Notes: generated from the sequence alone by a model not told the origin. Counted from the first letter of the stretch, positions 26,591-38,291 are shown. The stretch: DNA of 64,000 bases from Ornithodoros turicata (GCF_037126465.1 NC_088206.1:15604702-15668701), one strand, 5' to 3'. Numbers and translations: made by a program.

Positions 26591-26915
26591 GCTCCGGTGG
26601 CGCAGCGGTAACTCGTGCGCTTGGAGACTGGGAGGTCCGCGGTTCGAATCCGCGAGCCGGCTGTGCCGTCTGGGGTTTTTCCTGGGTTTCCCTCAGATGT
26701 GTAATAGGCGTATGCCGGCACAGTTCCCCTGAAGTCGGCCCATGGACGCAGCTATCCTCCCCCCGAGCGGATTCCGCTCGGTCTTCCACTTCACCCTTTC
26801 CTCCTCTCCACCATCTTTCCCTTCCCGAGAAACATGCCGCCTAATCAGGCAGGCAGACCTCTCGGGTTCCTCCCAACGACACTCCTCCTCCTCCCCCCTC
26901 CTCCTCCTTTCACGT
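26591..26915 (+). mobile_element. Ruka-like tRNA-derived SINE
   Basis: GCTCCGGTGGCGCAGCGG (A box) and GGTTCGAATCCGCG (B box, 26641) form a tRNA-like head. GTTTTTCCTGGGTTTCCCTC and GAAGTCGGCCCATGGACGCA follow, then a pyrimidine-rich 3' part. A CT-dinucleotide run (26491-26519) sits just upstream. Confidence 0.75.
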
Positions 26916-27039
26916 GCCACCGTGTGACGTTTGGAGCACGGCGCAAACTTGCTGTGTGCCATGTGATAACGGTATCGTGCTATGTGTAGCGTTTGGTTTT
27001 CACCGTCTTGTGTGGCGAAGTTCTGTTCTGTGCTGTCTG

Positions 27040-27130
27040 GGTGTTTTCCTCAGACGCTTTAAGTCAAATGTCGGCAGAGTTCCCCGTGAAGTCGACCCAG
27101 GACGCACGTTAGTCGTGACGTTACCCGCCT
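27040..27130 (+). mobile_element. Ruka-like SINE fragment (middle part)
   Basis: TGTTTTCCTCAGACG followed by ATGTCGGCAGAGTTCC and GAAGTCGACCCAGGACGCA. It lacks both the tRNA head and the 3' end. Confidence 0.65.
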
Positions 27131-27163
27131 GAGCGTGACCAACCACCACCACCTCTGTTTTAA

Positions 27164-27607
27164 TAGCGAATTCGGGTGGTCATTTCGTAGCAAAACGGCG
27201 GAGCGCTCGGAAATTGCTAGGTTGGCGACCGAGCTGGATCACGTGACCGTTGCCACCCGAACATGATTGCTAGGAATCTAGCGGTTTTAGGTACTTGGAT
27301 CACGCTAGGGGCGTCGCGGTCGCAAGTCTTCGAGTTCTGTCGTCTGCTAAACCACGTGATTTCAACATGCGGGCCAATGCGGGCACTCGCCACCGTTGCA
27401 GTGCGGATGTGACGACACCGGATACAGTTGAGCAATCTGCTGCTCGATCGTTTTGAGACCGGGCAATAAAAGTGCTAGCTAGCAAATTCCGAGCGCTCGG
27501 AAAGCGCCACGCGAACATGCGAGATTTGCTTCATTTTGACCAAGCGAACATGACTGCTCGAGATCTGGCAAAAAAAGTTGCTCCGAAATGACCACCCGAA
27601 TTCGCCA
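27164..27607. mobile_element. MITE with ~30-bp TIRs and TAA flanks (Harbinger-like)
   Basis: The left end TAGCGAATTCGGGTGGTCAT and right end ATGACCACCCGAATTCGCCA are near-exact inverted repeats, continuing TTTCG(T/G)AGCAA inward. TAA flanks both sides (27161-27163, 27608-27610), as expected for a 3-bp PIF/Harbinger duplication. The interior has no coding sequence. Confidence 0.75.
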
Positions 27608-28811
27608 TAAGAGAGTATACGATACACATTCTGTGGCTGCCCTAATGTTCCCTCTGTTCAACATCTGACAAAGTCGTGAATTCAACTTTCGGTTCATTAC
27701 ATCATACACGCATTGTACTATACACCAGAATATTGAAGTAAGTATTATCTGACCAGAATACTGAAAAGGAAGGATTCTTCTTCTTCTACGTGTATAGTAC
27801 TTAGCGAGATACAAGCCTTCGAAAGCACGTACGCCCTTCCTATTGGTTCTCGAAAGCACGTGGTTTCGCCCACGGTTGCCTCTCTGGGAGTTGCCTCCCA
27901 TGTCGATTTTTGCTGTTTCAGTATTTGCCTCGCTTTTCATATTTAATCTTTGCACGGGCTGCTTGAGAAAGAAATAAAGAAAAGTGATCGAATTACCGTG
28001 ATGTTCGAATTACCGTGATCGAATTACCCATGATGTCACTCAACAGAAAACACGAACAGAGAGACGAGTACGTGCACGTGTACTTCCCAAAACGCTTTAC
28101 CACAATTTAAGTAACACCGATCGTTTTTCTCGTAATGTTGAGGAAGGCACTCCTGTATAGAATCAACGCGTCTTTTCGGTGTTTTTTTTTTTCTCCTACT
28201 TTTCGTCTCCGATTTCTAGGCAAAAATACACATTACCCCTACTCGCAGTGGTCTGAAAATTGTCACTGTGTTGCCAAAGTAGTTCGTTGTCTATACAGTT
28301 GTCAGAATAGTCAGTAGCATGATATCCCTTCCAGCTCTTTCATTCTTCTGCTTTCTTCTTTTCTTTCTTTCTTTTTTTTTTGTGGGGTTTTTACTGAGAA
28401 ACTGCGCTAACGCACACGGGTATACCCCCCGTCCGCGTTCAACAGCAACTGCGCTGTCAACCTCGTTATAACATCACTTTCATTCATTCAGGTTGTTACT
28501 GAATCTTGATGATAGACTTATTACGCAGATGGTACCAGACGTATTTCAAAGTACAGCTCAGGTCAGCCGCTTCAAGGTGGTTAAACTGCTGTCAGTAAAG
28601 GTGTCTGCCGTAATTGCACAATTAACGCTAACGCGCCTTGTCTGTCCAGTTTCTACGGGGTCGTCGTGTCGGTCGGTCGCCGAGTATAGACGACGTCGAC
28701 GGCATGAAGCGTGTTTATTATGTTACCAACCTCAACTTCTTATCATCCTATCCATTAAGCTGTCACGCGCTTGTTGTACTTCTCGTTTGGAGCCTGTCTC
28801 TCGTAACTGAA

Positions 28812-28845
28812 CCGGCCTCGGTAGCTCATTGGCTAGAGTTTTGAG
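28812..28845 (+). mobile_element. tRNA-like A-box fragment (SINE remnant)
   Basis: GGCCTCGGTAGCTCATTGG resembles the 5' part of a tRNA-like head with A box, but the sequence then diverges and no B box follows. Weak evidence. Confidence 0.3.
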
Positions 28846-29293
28846 CATATACTAATCATCTTTTGCCCATGATAATCAATCCAACCAAATGTTATCTTCG
28901 CATAAAAGAAATGTAAATGTTGTCAATTTTCTTTTAAAGCGACAGCTTAGCTTTACAGCGCTAACCACCACGTGACACCACATGATCACGTGACGTGGTC
29001 TCCTAATGTACAGGGACGTCGGAAGTTGAGGGCGGCGTGTGTGTGTGTGTGTGAGAGAGAGAGAGGAAAATCTCTTACTTTTGAACATGTGCACCGGTAC
29101 AGTCTCCGTGACTACCCTGGCCATTGCATAATTAACCAGGTGCCGCAAGGTTTCAGCATATTTCGAGTCATTCTAGAACTGCGTCATGCATGTGTCACTT
29201 TACTACTTGTACTCATCATTGTAAAAATCCACCCCTCCTCCTCCCCGATGTCGAAGGACTCCTGACGGCCATGGTTATGTGGTCACGTGACTT

Positions 29294-29295
<2 letters not shown>

Positions 29296-29335
<40 letters not shown>

Positions 29336-29352
29336 ACAGAGAGAGAGAGACC
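29296..29352. repeat. (TA)n then (GA)n microsatellite
   Basis: About 37 bp of TA dinucleotides directly followed by a GA run. Confidence 0.95.
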
Positions 29353-29979
29353 ATGTTTAAACGCGTTCGGCACGATGCCCGAAGGTGCAATCTTCTTTTT
29401 TTTTTTCTTTTCTTTCCTTTCCTTGCTTCGCTTTTGTTTCATACTTGAACTCGAAAGTTAGTTCTATACAACCGTAATGGGATATCTGTAGGTTATACAA
29501 GAGGACGTTAGCATTGGTTGCTCTAGAAGCATTTAATCGAACAACTTTTGTTTTTTTGTTTCATGTTTTAATTTGTGTCATGATCGTGATAACTGATCGT
29601 CAGACGTTACATGTACCACCCTTTGGCGATTATATTCGCGATGTTCCCTTTAGCTCCGTGCTGAAAGTACAGCTGTGGATCCCCACGGACTTGCGTACTC
29701 AGGTTTCGCCCTGAACCATCCAACAGCTGTATGGATTACAGAGCAGCTTGCGGTCAATTTGGCATGAATACTGTCTGTGTCCTTACTCCTACTCGATCCA
29801 TCGCCACGTGCGGACAATAGACAATGTGGTTAACAGATTTCGCTAGGGCGAGATGAGAACAGTGTAATGGTCTCTCGCTATCTACAAATGGCACTGAAGC
29901 AGCGCTCAGCCTGCTGGCCGGCATCCCGCATCAGCCCCATCTCATCATCGTCTCTTTATGCGTGTGTGTGCCACAGTCG

Positions 29980-30133
29980 CCACAGTTCCCCCTGAAGTCA
30001 GCCCAGGATGCATTCTAACTCCCCTTTCCCCCGCTCCTTCCTGCTATCCTCTCTCCATATGTCCACGTCTGTACGCCGCTCATAGCCACAGTTGCTTCGC
30101 GGCGCTAACACGGAATTAAAAAAAAAAAAAACT
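29980..30133 (+). mobile_element. Ruka-like SINE, 3' half with A-rich tail
   Basis: It starts TTCCCCCTGAAGTCAGCCCAG, ends CACAGTTGCTTCGCGGCGCT and then AACACGGAATTA plus a run of A (30117-30131). The A tail supports LINE-mediated retroposition; the tRNA head is missing. Confidence 0.75.
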
Positions 30134-30268
30134 TTAAAGCGCGACAGAGATAACATGGGACGGCGAAGTACTGACAGGCGATTTTAGCACAGCGTGTCCC
30201 CTGGCAGTACATGTCACAGTTTTGCGGTGACTTAGGCGTCAAAAAGTTGCGTCTCATATACTAGGGAC

Positions 30269-30729
30269 CAGAGGTGGGCACCCTCACGAGGGCACGCGAG
30301 GGTGAGGGATCCCTCTCCCTCACCTCACGGAATTTGAGGTGAGGTGAGGTGAGGGGCAATATTTTGAGCGATGCTTGAGGTGAGGTGAGGAAAATATTCT
30401 TAGAGCAAGGTAAGGTGAGGTGAGGGAAATTTTTCTTAAAGAATAGAGAGGTGAGGTGAGGAAAAGTTTCAAAAACCTGGTGAGGTGAGGAAAATTTTTT
30501 GAAACAGTTTTGAGGCGAGGTGAGGAAAAGTTTCAAAAACATTGTGAGGTGAGGTGAGGAATTTTCTTGAAAGACTTTGAGGAGAGGTGAGGAAAATTTT
30601 CTGGATTTTTTTAGGTGAGGGGAGGTGAGGAAAAATTCCAGATTTTTTGTGAGGTGAGGTGAGGACAAAGCTCCGTTCGAAAAAAACTGAGGTGAGGGCA
30701 AAGACCGTGAGGACTTTTGCCCACCTCTG
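30269..30729. mobile_element. hAT-type MITE filled with GGTGAGGTGAGG repeats
   Basis: The ends CAGAGGTGGGCA and TGCCCACCTCTG are perfect 12-bp inverted repeats of classic hAT form. CTAGGGAC is duplicated exactly on both sides (30261-30268, 30730-30737). The interior is an imperfect minisatellite of GAGGTGAGG with AAAATTTT spacers. A 146-codon minus-strand frame through it is an artefact of the repeat. Confidence 0.92.
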
Positions 30730-30984
30730 CTAGGGACTGTGCGACAAACTGGTGGCGCCGCGATGTGGCCCCCGGGGAAAGTACCAGGCGTGACAGCCGT
30801 CGGGTAGCCAGCTGTGTGACGTGTGGAGTGCGATCGTCTTTTTTTTTTGCCACACTAGAACTGTTGCCTTGCTATAACTGTGCAAACACCTAAAAGGGCT
30901 CTTCAATAGGGTCCGGTGGTAGTGCTCAACGAGCTCGCCGTTGTCGGCCTCACAGAGGTTGGCAACGTCACGACTAGACCTCTG

Positions 30985-31012
30985 GGGGATATGTGCGTCC
31001 TGGGCCGACTTC
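30985..31012 (-). mobile_element. Short Ruka-like SINE fragment, antisense
   Basis: TGTGCGTCCTGGGCCGACTT is the complement of the SINE's central GGCCCAGGACGCA block. Only about 28 bp can be assigned. Confidence 0.45.
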
Positions 31013-31057
31013 TAAGGGACCAGATGTTTCATTTCTCATGATTTCTATGCTTCCAAT

Positions 31058-31567
31058 TAGAGCTCTGCACGGGCACGGGCTTCTTCTTTGCGGTGTGTTC
31101 CTGCCGGGCCAACAAATGTGTATCCGGCCGAACCGGGTCACGCAGCTAATTCGATACAGTGCTAATTCGATATTATAGTTCATATGATCACATGTTCGCG
31201 TGATTCCTGTGCATATATTTTCTAGAACAAACAAACGGCGCTGTATTATTGCGCATTGTTTCATCCTCTATAGACTCTTGCCAAAGCCACCTCGCATTGC
31301 TCACGACTCCTTACGTCTTCCACCATCACGCTTCCAAAGCTTGGTGAGAGGGGTAGCGATTGCGAGGAGTCAGTCCACAACATTCTCTATTTCCACAAAA
31401 AACTTCTGGGGCAACCCGCGTGCGTTCTGGACTTTGTAAATTTACAACTGGACATGCCAGGCCTGCATTATTCGCTGGGTCACCGGGCCGGGCCGGGCCG
31501 GGCCACATAAAAACAGGAAGGCCCGGGCCGGGTCGGGCTCGAAAAAGTCGGCCCGCGCAGATCTCTA
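31058..31567. mobile_element. TIR element with GGGCCGG-rich interior
   Basis: The left end TAGAGCTCTGCACGGGC and right end GCCCGCGCAGATCTCTA are imperfect inverted repeats. GGGCCGGGCCGG tandem motifs fill the right side (31487-31550). No clear target duplication. Confidence 0.6.
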
Positions 31568-32434
31568 TACTTCCTACGTCACAAAGGCCACTAGAGTCGC
31601 AGTGACGCGCGTTTGGCCATTGCATGAGGTGCGCGCAACATGAGCGAATGTATCCTATTTCTTTTCTCCTAGTTTCGATGAAACTGAATGGGGACCTCCA
31701 CAGTGATCAATAATTTACAGTTGCCGCTTTCGTGCCGGTGAAATGTACCGCTGGATACTCTATCACCGTCAAATGCACCGACCAAACGGCAACTTTATTT
31801 GGAGATAATAATTGGGGTGTTTCATCGCCGGCGTCCAGAGGCGATGTTGCTCCCGGTAATTTGGTTGAAATGCCCCAGAGTAAGAACGGAGGTATGACGT
31901 TGTTCAAAAAGTTTAGTACTTACGCACCGACCATTTCAGAACAGTCGTGCTGCAAGCCCACGGCGGTAGACGGGGTAAAAAAAAAGGAAAAAGAAACCGT
32001 CTTGCCAGTGGTGAACTGCATATTTGTGGTCTAGTCCCCATCTGGATAATTTCCTCTTTTCCTTTTTCCTCTGTATAGTATCTCTTTATGGTTATTGTTT
32101 CTGAAGATATTGGAAAAACTGCGGCACAAGTTCAGACAATATGTTGCGACCGCACGTATTTATTTGTATGGATAAAGCGGACGCACGATGTAGGTTTCAG
32201 TGACGAAGCTATGTGCGCAGTGATGTGCCAAAAGGACGAAAGGAACACGAGACTCAGCCAAAAACTTAATGACACAAGTGGCTGGAGGCAGAGAAATGTG
32301 CCTAGCCTTTGCTAACGAGCTAGGGTTTTGTGAGACACCAAATAAGCATCCTCTCGACGTAACATTACAGGTGTTTTGATACAAACAGACGCGAGTGGCT
32401 GTATCTCATTGCGCACTGTTAGATACATTATAAA

Positions 32435-32891
32435 TAGGGAGTGAGTGACTTTTTCGGGTTAAACTCCGCCCGGTTATTCCCCCCCGAACTGACCTCCGAC
32501 CAGTTCGGGTTAAACCCGATTTCTCCCCGAATTCCAGTCACTATTAAATCCTCAAGTGACGTTTCCACTGAAGATGAACAAAGGTCACCACGTGTAACAC
32601 ATGTAGGAATGGGTCACTTACTTTCCAAGCAATACACTCAGGTGTGTCAACACTGTCTATGCCTTCGGGGATTACCGCTGGAAGGTCATGATCTCGCAAA
32701 AAACAACAACAAAAGAATAAAAAAGAGATATTAGGAAAGGACATAATAGACAAGAGGAGAAACAAAAACACCCGATAACACCCGAAGGCTAAATTATCAC
32801 CCGATTTCCCCCGAATTAGATTTAAAAATAGCGCCCGATTTCTACCCCCCGAATCTGAGAAAGGCATTTAACCCGAAAAAGTCACTCCCTA
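32435..32891. mobile_element. MITE, 457 bp, TIR TAGGGAGTGA...GTCACTCCCTA
   Basis: The left end has TAGGGAGTGAGTGAC then TTTTTCGGGTTAA, and the right end TTAACCCGAAAAAGTCACTC then CCTA. Repeated CCCGA(A/T)TT motifs fill the flanks. It shares GACTTTTT at the ends and the CGGGTTAAACCCGATT style with the MITEs in the Hr78 introns, so the families may be related. Confidence 0.75.
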
Positions 32892-32920
32892 AAACATTAG
32901 GGAAATCCACGGATCCTATG

Positions 32921-33483
32921 CAGGGATTCGAGATTCGGGAAACCGAATCCCAGTGCCTAAAACGGCGAATCGAATCTTTCGAATCCACCGGCAACGTTTG
33001 TTCGTTTCTTTTTTCAAATTGGCGCCTCCGGAGTCCGCTGAAAGCCTCATTGACCGACGGGTGTTTTCTTGTTTCTTTGTTTACATTGCTCTGGACTGAA
33101 AGAGTTCAGGTAGGAACTGTTACATTACAAGTTTAAAAGTAATATGGTTTTGCTTTTGATTGTTGCCTTAGCTTTATAGAAAAAGTTCAGACCCGAGAAA
33201 TTATGTATTTCTTGTAATCGATGAACAATATGTTAAATAAATTAAGAACCCTGTGGATATACTTTCTCCAGAAACTGAACTATTATTATTATTTTTTTTT
33301 TTCAATAAGAAAATCTATCATATTCTGCTTCAAAACACTCTCCAGTAGAAGTTTTTTTCTGTTTTTTCTTGGCTTTTTGAACTCTTTTTAAAGAAAGGAT
33401 TTGAGATTCGTGGATTCGCAGAACCTTCCTTGGATTCGGATTTGGATTCGGAATCGCAGAATTCTGGATTCGTCCCATCTCTA
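32921..33483. mobile_element. hAT-like MITE, GGATTCG-rich ends (inverted copy of 37291-37825)
   Basis: It starts CAGGGATTCGAGATTCGGG and ends GGATTCGTCCCATCTCTA. Internal sequence (GCTTTTGATTGTTGCC, AAGAAAGGATTTGAGATTCG) is the reverse complement of the element at 37.3-37.8 kb. No matching target duplication remains. Confidence 0.65.
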
Positions 33484-33656
33484 ATAAATATGGTTGTTGC
33501 TTCTGTGCAGTTTGTCTACCTTCTCTTCGTTCGCACCCTTGAAAGGTTCCACAGTATTCGCACTTCGAAAATCAGCCCTTCTATTTCTAATTACGGCGGT
33601 CGCCACGCCAACGTGCGGTTCCACTTGAGAATGCATAGAACGGGTGGCATGGTGTC

Positions 33657-33674
33657 CCCCCCCCCCCCCCCCCG
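33657..33674. repeat. Poly-C tract
   Basis: An uninterrupted C run of about 18 bases. Comparable G or C runs occur at 10704, 36549, 37232, 42290, 55614 and 63221; their lengths are unreliable in most assemblies. Confidence 0.9.
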
Positions 33675-33863
33675 TTTAGGTGTCACACGGTCCCCCTAAA
33701 GGTTTATTCACTGAAGTCACCTCTCAGCCATACAGTATAGGTCCCTCGAAGTTATGTTCCCGCATTCCTTCGCTGCCATTGGATGCTTTTTGGATGACAA
33801 TTAACGTCGAAAACATGGACATTACTTGGATATGCTACAAATCACACAGCACAATAAGAGAGA

Positions 33864-34155
33864 AACTGATGTTCTGAGGCTGGAACAACATAGAAGGGAC
33901 AGATACAAACAAAGCCTCTACAGGTGCCGCTTGCGTCGATTTCCGTCGTATGAATGTGTGTATGAGTGAGCAAAAATGTAAGAGTGAAAGGAGGGTGAGT
34001 GGCTGGTTTGTCGTCCCTTCAGATGACGCACGCCGAAAGTCGCTGGAGAGGCGTGTTAGCTTAGCTCAATTGGTAGAGCCCTGGACCGGTAATCCAGAAG
34101 ATGTGGGTTCGATCCCTACAGCTGGCTAACCTTTTCAGTGACTTTCATCTTTCGG
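33864..34155 (+). mobile_element. tRNA-Thr-like SINE, sense copy with upstream module
   Basis: Module GTTCTGAGGCTGGAACAACA (33871-33890) precedes GTTAGCTTAGCTCAATTGG (A box, about 34059), an anticodon arm with loop CCGGTAA (GGT, Thr-like but lacking U33), B box GGTTCGATCCC and GCTGGCTAACCTTTTCAGTG. This is the cleanest copy; others lie at 4.5 kb and 13.7 kb. The missing U33 argues against a working tRNA. Confidence 0.75.
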
Positions 34156-34859
34156 CACAATAACTTTGAAATAACAAATATACGGCGAGTGCGATATGGG
34201 TGACGGCCTGGATGGGACCTACAATATGGCGGCCGATGGCAGCACATCTGCCTGCTAGCGACAGTGGCGGTCGCCTACGGATGACGTCATGTGAATAGAC
34301 CCTAAAGGATGACGCGAAAAATAGCCGGGTAAAGGGGTGAGAGAAAACTAACGTTTGCTGTTTCTTCACATTGCTCGTTCATCTCGTTCGCATCTTTCAT
34401 GTACTATACTGGACCCCATTAGGACTATCTATAGGTAAGATAATAATGATTTTAAAAAACTATCACTAGCTGAAAACTCCTGTTTTACACTTGTTCCTTT
34501 TATTCTCATTTTCGTACCAGACGCGTCCTTTTAAGAGAAGGATTGGTTGGCGGGGGAATATGACACCCCTCTCTCTCTCTCTCTCTCTCTCTCGTCAAAT
34601 TCCCCCCTTTCTCACTGTTTTTGCCGTCTACGTGCACAACATATATCATGGCAACGACCTCTGTTTCTGCGCCCACGAGCGATAAACTACATCACGCAAC
34701 CGCCAAGAAACGAAAAGTCCGAAAAAAGAAATAGAAAACATCCGAAATGCCTCGGTCCAGTACATTCCCCTTTTCCCCTCACACGTAAGGGACACGCACC
34801 AGGGAGAGAAAAACAACTTTCTTCCCCTGCATTATGTAATCCCGTCTTCGCTTCCAAGA

Positions 34860-35364
34860 TGACGAAAACGCTGCGGCCTCAAGGGTGAAAGGCAGAAAAG
34901 GGTTGAAAATGCTTTTTTACGGGTCGTTTTGGAGACCCGCTCCGGTACGGGAGCGCGCGAGGCGAGAAACCCCCTTTTTCCCCTAAAAAAGGTGAACCCC
35001 GTTTTGGGAACTCGACCCCTTTTACTCGGTTCCTTTTTTTCCCTTTTGTTTTTTGAAAAGACTGAGGTGCATGGCGTAAGCGTTTTCGCAAGCCGAAAGG
35101 TTCAGAAACCTCGCACGAAAGGATACTTTTTCTCCCTATTTGGCTGAGTCGTGGGAAAGGTTTCGTGGGAAAAGCTCGATCCTTCCCTTTTTCTGACCGT
35201 TCAGCGTTTCGGACGTGCGGGTCGCGTTGGAGACAGGTGGAAAGAGTACGGTTCGGACTGGCAGTGGTCTCAGTGTGGTGCCGACCTCGTGTGAATCGGT
35301 GCGGTGGTTTCTGTCTGTGGTGGCGGCGTAAGGTCGGCTTGGCAGGTGACGATGGGACGTGGAG
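34860..35364 (+). promoter_or_regulatory. Candidate promoter / 5' non-coding exon of Hr78
   Basis: This stretch is rich in G/C and CpG compared with its surroundings, contains an arthropod initiator-like TCAGT at 35270-35274, and ends at a good donor (GGAG|GTGAGG, GT at 35365). It lies 7.7 kb upstream of the first Hr78 exon that has an acceptor but no visible 5' exon. Linking the two is inference. The antisense strand has a 191-codon open frame here (34879-35454), probably a by-product of the base composition. Confidence 0.2.
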
Positions 35365-35850
35365 GTGAGGGCGTATTTTGGTGTTGCATTTCAACTCTGC
35401 GAAGAGTTCGAGTAGCAGCCGAATGTCGTCGAACGGAAGGGTTGCAGCGTTCACGGTTTATCGCACATTTTGGGCTTTTGCTTGCTCCGTATATTTTCTG
35501 CTTTCGTTGCCCTCTCTTTGACAGGAGTTATGTGTAGTAACTCAGTCAATCGCGACCTGTAGCGTAAATTAGGAAGTTGATACTTGTGTTATTCGATAAG
35601 GAAATTTACGAATCACGCTTCCTATCTGCAGCTGTTGCGGTCTTTTAGATGTTTCGAGAGGTGCAACGATTGACTTTAAACGGGAATTACCAGCGAGTCT
35701 GAACGTATCACGTCTGTGAAAAATTGCGTTTATCGATTACGTAACCTGCCTCTTCTCTGTTCGGTTCTTCTCAAGGATTATGCGAAGAGACGTTTTGACT
35801 GACGCCAAACAACTTTTATGTGCGTGTGCTGTTCTGTCTCATCATCTTCA

Positions 35851-35901
35851 GGCTCATCAACTTCCTATATGTTATCAAAACATATAGGAAGTTGATGAGC
35901 C
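35851..35901. repeat. Perfect 21-bp hairpin with 9-nt loop
   Basis: Arms 35851-35871 and 35881-35901 are exact complements (core CATCAACTTCCTATATG), with loop TTATCAAAA. It could be a young inverted duplication or a small hairpin RNA. The stem is shorter than most animal pre-miRNA stems. No flanking promoter is recognised. Confidence 0.9.
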
Positions 35902-36256
35902 TTAGCAGTTCGCGTCAGAGGAGATCGGCTGCTCGGTATCTTGGACCTGAGGGCCCCCGATGAATATATAGTTTGCTGGGGGCAAGGAGCGTGTGGTATG
36001 ATATAGTCTGACGCGACAGCCATTGTTGCCCCGCGGTGGTAAACACGGAATCAGTTGTAGTTCGAGGAAGTTCCGTCCGACACGCCCAACTCCCCTTCCT
36101 CCTGGCCCGTTTGAAAAAGTCCAAGCAATTCTGTTTGAAGAGCTGTTTGAAAAAGTCGATGTGGCCAGAAGTCCGCGCAGGGTGTTCACTCTAAGCGAGG
36201 AAAATGAGGAAATTGGGGAACTATTACAGCTCTTCTAATCCTTTACATTGTAATTA

Positions 36257-37081
36257 CTATCCCCATTTTAGTCCTGTGACCCCGAAATTTGCTCCCCCAA
36301 CACTGTACGTAGTCTCGAAAAATCTCGCATAAGCTTCCGCGCGTTTAGTCACGAAAGGGAGTAATGACGGTGGCATGCGTCTAGTCTCTAAAGGGACTGA
36401 AAGTACTCCCTTTCTCTTTCTAACTCTCTCTCTCTCTCTCTCAGAGTGTTGGCATTTCGTGGTGTGTGTGACATCCATATCTGCTGGCTTTTTTTGTGAA
36501 GGTGTGGGTTGATGCAAGACCTGGATATAGTGTTGGGGGAAATGGCTGGGGGGGGGGGGGGGTGCTGGGGAGATCCCCGTTTGTGGACCTCGCCTCGTAC
36601 GTCTTTGTCTATTCTGAAATGCACACACGCACAAAAAAAGTTCGAATTGATTCTGACAGCAACAAGGCGTCATGAAAAGAGAGAAATATAATCTCCGAAG
36701 TCCTCCTTTTGCGACTACGTATATATACCTTTGGCAACCGAAAGCCCCGCCGTCAAATACAGCGTGTCGTCGGGTCTCCCACTGCCATCCTTGCGTCACA
36801 TCTCTCTTCCCGCTTTCGAGAGTGCTTCTCGTATAGTGCAGGGCAGGTTGCATCAAAGGGGGCCGCATAACAAGAGGAAGAATTCGTCCGAGCGAATCGA
36901 TGCGTGCAAGAGGCAAGAAAGAGAGGCACCACCGTGGACGACTGTGCATGGCCGTGACCACCATTAGGCCTGGCTTTTTTTCGATAGAACATACCACGAA
37001 GGCGCTCACGTGAGGTTCATTCCTCATGACATGTTCCTCTGCATCTCTTTCGAGCCAGCTACTTTTTCGTTGCGGACACAT
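36257..37081 (-). other. Longest open frame of the upstream half, probably non-coding
   Basis: A 274-codon frame without recognisable domains. It contains runs made by CT and G repeats (RERERERVRKRK at the 36.43-kb CT repeat, PAPPPPP at the 36.55-kb G run). No homologue is recognised and there are no splice-compatible neighbours. I consider it a chance frame but record it because of its length. Confidence 0.15.
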
Positions 37082-37290
37082 TGACTTTTACCCCATCCCG
37101 CCTCCCCCAACAGAAACGAAACGAAACGAAAATGCGTTCATGAATGTCGAATACACGTATATGGAACTGCACATTATTATTCGTGTTCTTTACGGTCGGA
37201 AATGCATGTGCAGGGCCGGATCCAGTTCTGGAGGGGGGGGGGGGGGGGCTGGACATCCGACACCCTCCCGATCCACGCCAGTATGTGTAC

Positions 37291-37825
37291 TAGAGATGGG
37301 ACGAGGAATCCTTTCTTTTAAAGATAATTTAAAGAGCCAGGGAGAAAAACACTTCTACTGAAAAGTGTTTTGGAGCAGAATTTGATATCTTCGTCTAATG
37401 AAAAACAAATTAAATGATAGTTCACTTTCAGGAGAAAACATGCGCATATAGTACTTCTTCCAAAGTGTACATTATTTAACATCTTGTTCATCGACTGCAG
37501 GAAATACATAAACTCTCGAGGCTGAATTTCTTCCATAAAAGTAAGAGATCGACAATCAAAAGCAAAACCGTGTCACTTCTAAACTTGTAACGTCTAAGCT
37601 TTATGCTGTGGTTTTGGTGCCCCAGGGCACACAGGCCAAGCGGGCTTTCGGCGGACTCCGGAGGCACCAATTTTATAAAGAAACAAACCAACGTGATTGG
37701 TGGATTCGAAAGATTCGATTCACTCTTTTGGTTACTGGGATTCGGATTCGCTCCTTTCCTAGGATTCGATCCTCCAATCCTTGCCTAGGATTCGAGGATT
37801 CGCGGATTCGGTTGGCCCATCCCTA
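37291..37825. mobile_element. hAT-like MITE with near-perfect 8-bp target duplication
   Basis: It begins TAGAGATGGGACGAGGAATC and ends GGATTCGGTTGGCCCATCC then CTA. The flanks are ATGTGTAC (37283-37290) and ATGTGTGC (37826-37833), 7 of 8 identical. The element at 32921-33483 is an inverted relative. Confidence 0.8.
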
Positions 37826-38228
37826 ATGTGTGCATAATGTGATACGGCCAAATATGTACGCAGTTGCTTTTAATATCTGCAAGTATGCAGGGAGTTTTTC
37901 TTTCGCTTTTTGTTTGTCGCATTTTTCGCCTAGAAGAAGAAAAATCTCGTTCCAAAGTTCAGCTGCTCTCTTCCTGTGGCTCTTTTTTCCTTACCTGTTT
38001 GCTGGATTTTCTACCTCTCTGTGCTCGTTTAAGGATTTTTTTTTTTTATAAAGCGTTATATAGCGTGGCTTTCAACGGGGATTGTCTCCCATTGTGCTGT
38101 CTCACTTTTGCCCGAAATGCCCTAATGGAAGAGTTATCTTTTTATGAATATTAGGTACTTAGTCGTCTAGTAGTTAATCTTCGAGAGGATGTCCGCAGGT
38201 CGTATAACCCACCTGCAAAAACGGTGCA

Positions 38229-38230
<2 letters not shown>

Positions 38231-38291
<61 letters not shown>
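38231..38291. repeat. (AT)n microsatellite
   Basis: About 60 bp of pure AT dinucleotide. Confidence 0.97.

Noticed and set aside
30261..30701. 146-codon minus-strand frame with repeated SSPHL motifs
   Set aside because: Translation of the GGTGAGGTGAGG minisatellite inside the hAT element, not a repeat protein gene.
34059..34135. tRNA-Thr-like sequence considered as a functional tRNA gene
   Set aside because: Lacks U33 in the anticodon loop and is repeated with shared flanks at 4.5 and 13.7 kb, so it is a SINE head.
34879..35454. 191-codon minus-strand frame
   Set aside because: Basic, proline-rich sequence expected from GC-rich antisense DNA; no recognisable domain.
36023..36238. 71-codon frame with an acidic C-terminal part (LSEENEEIGELLQLF)
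   Set aside because: Somewhat protein-like but short, no ATG, no splice partners, no recognised family.
36257..37081. 274-codon minus-strand open frame
   Set aside because: Much of it translates CT and poly-G simple repeats; no domain, no coding-like composition and no splice partners.
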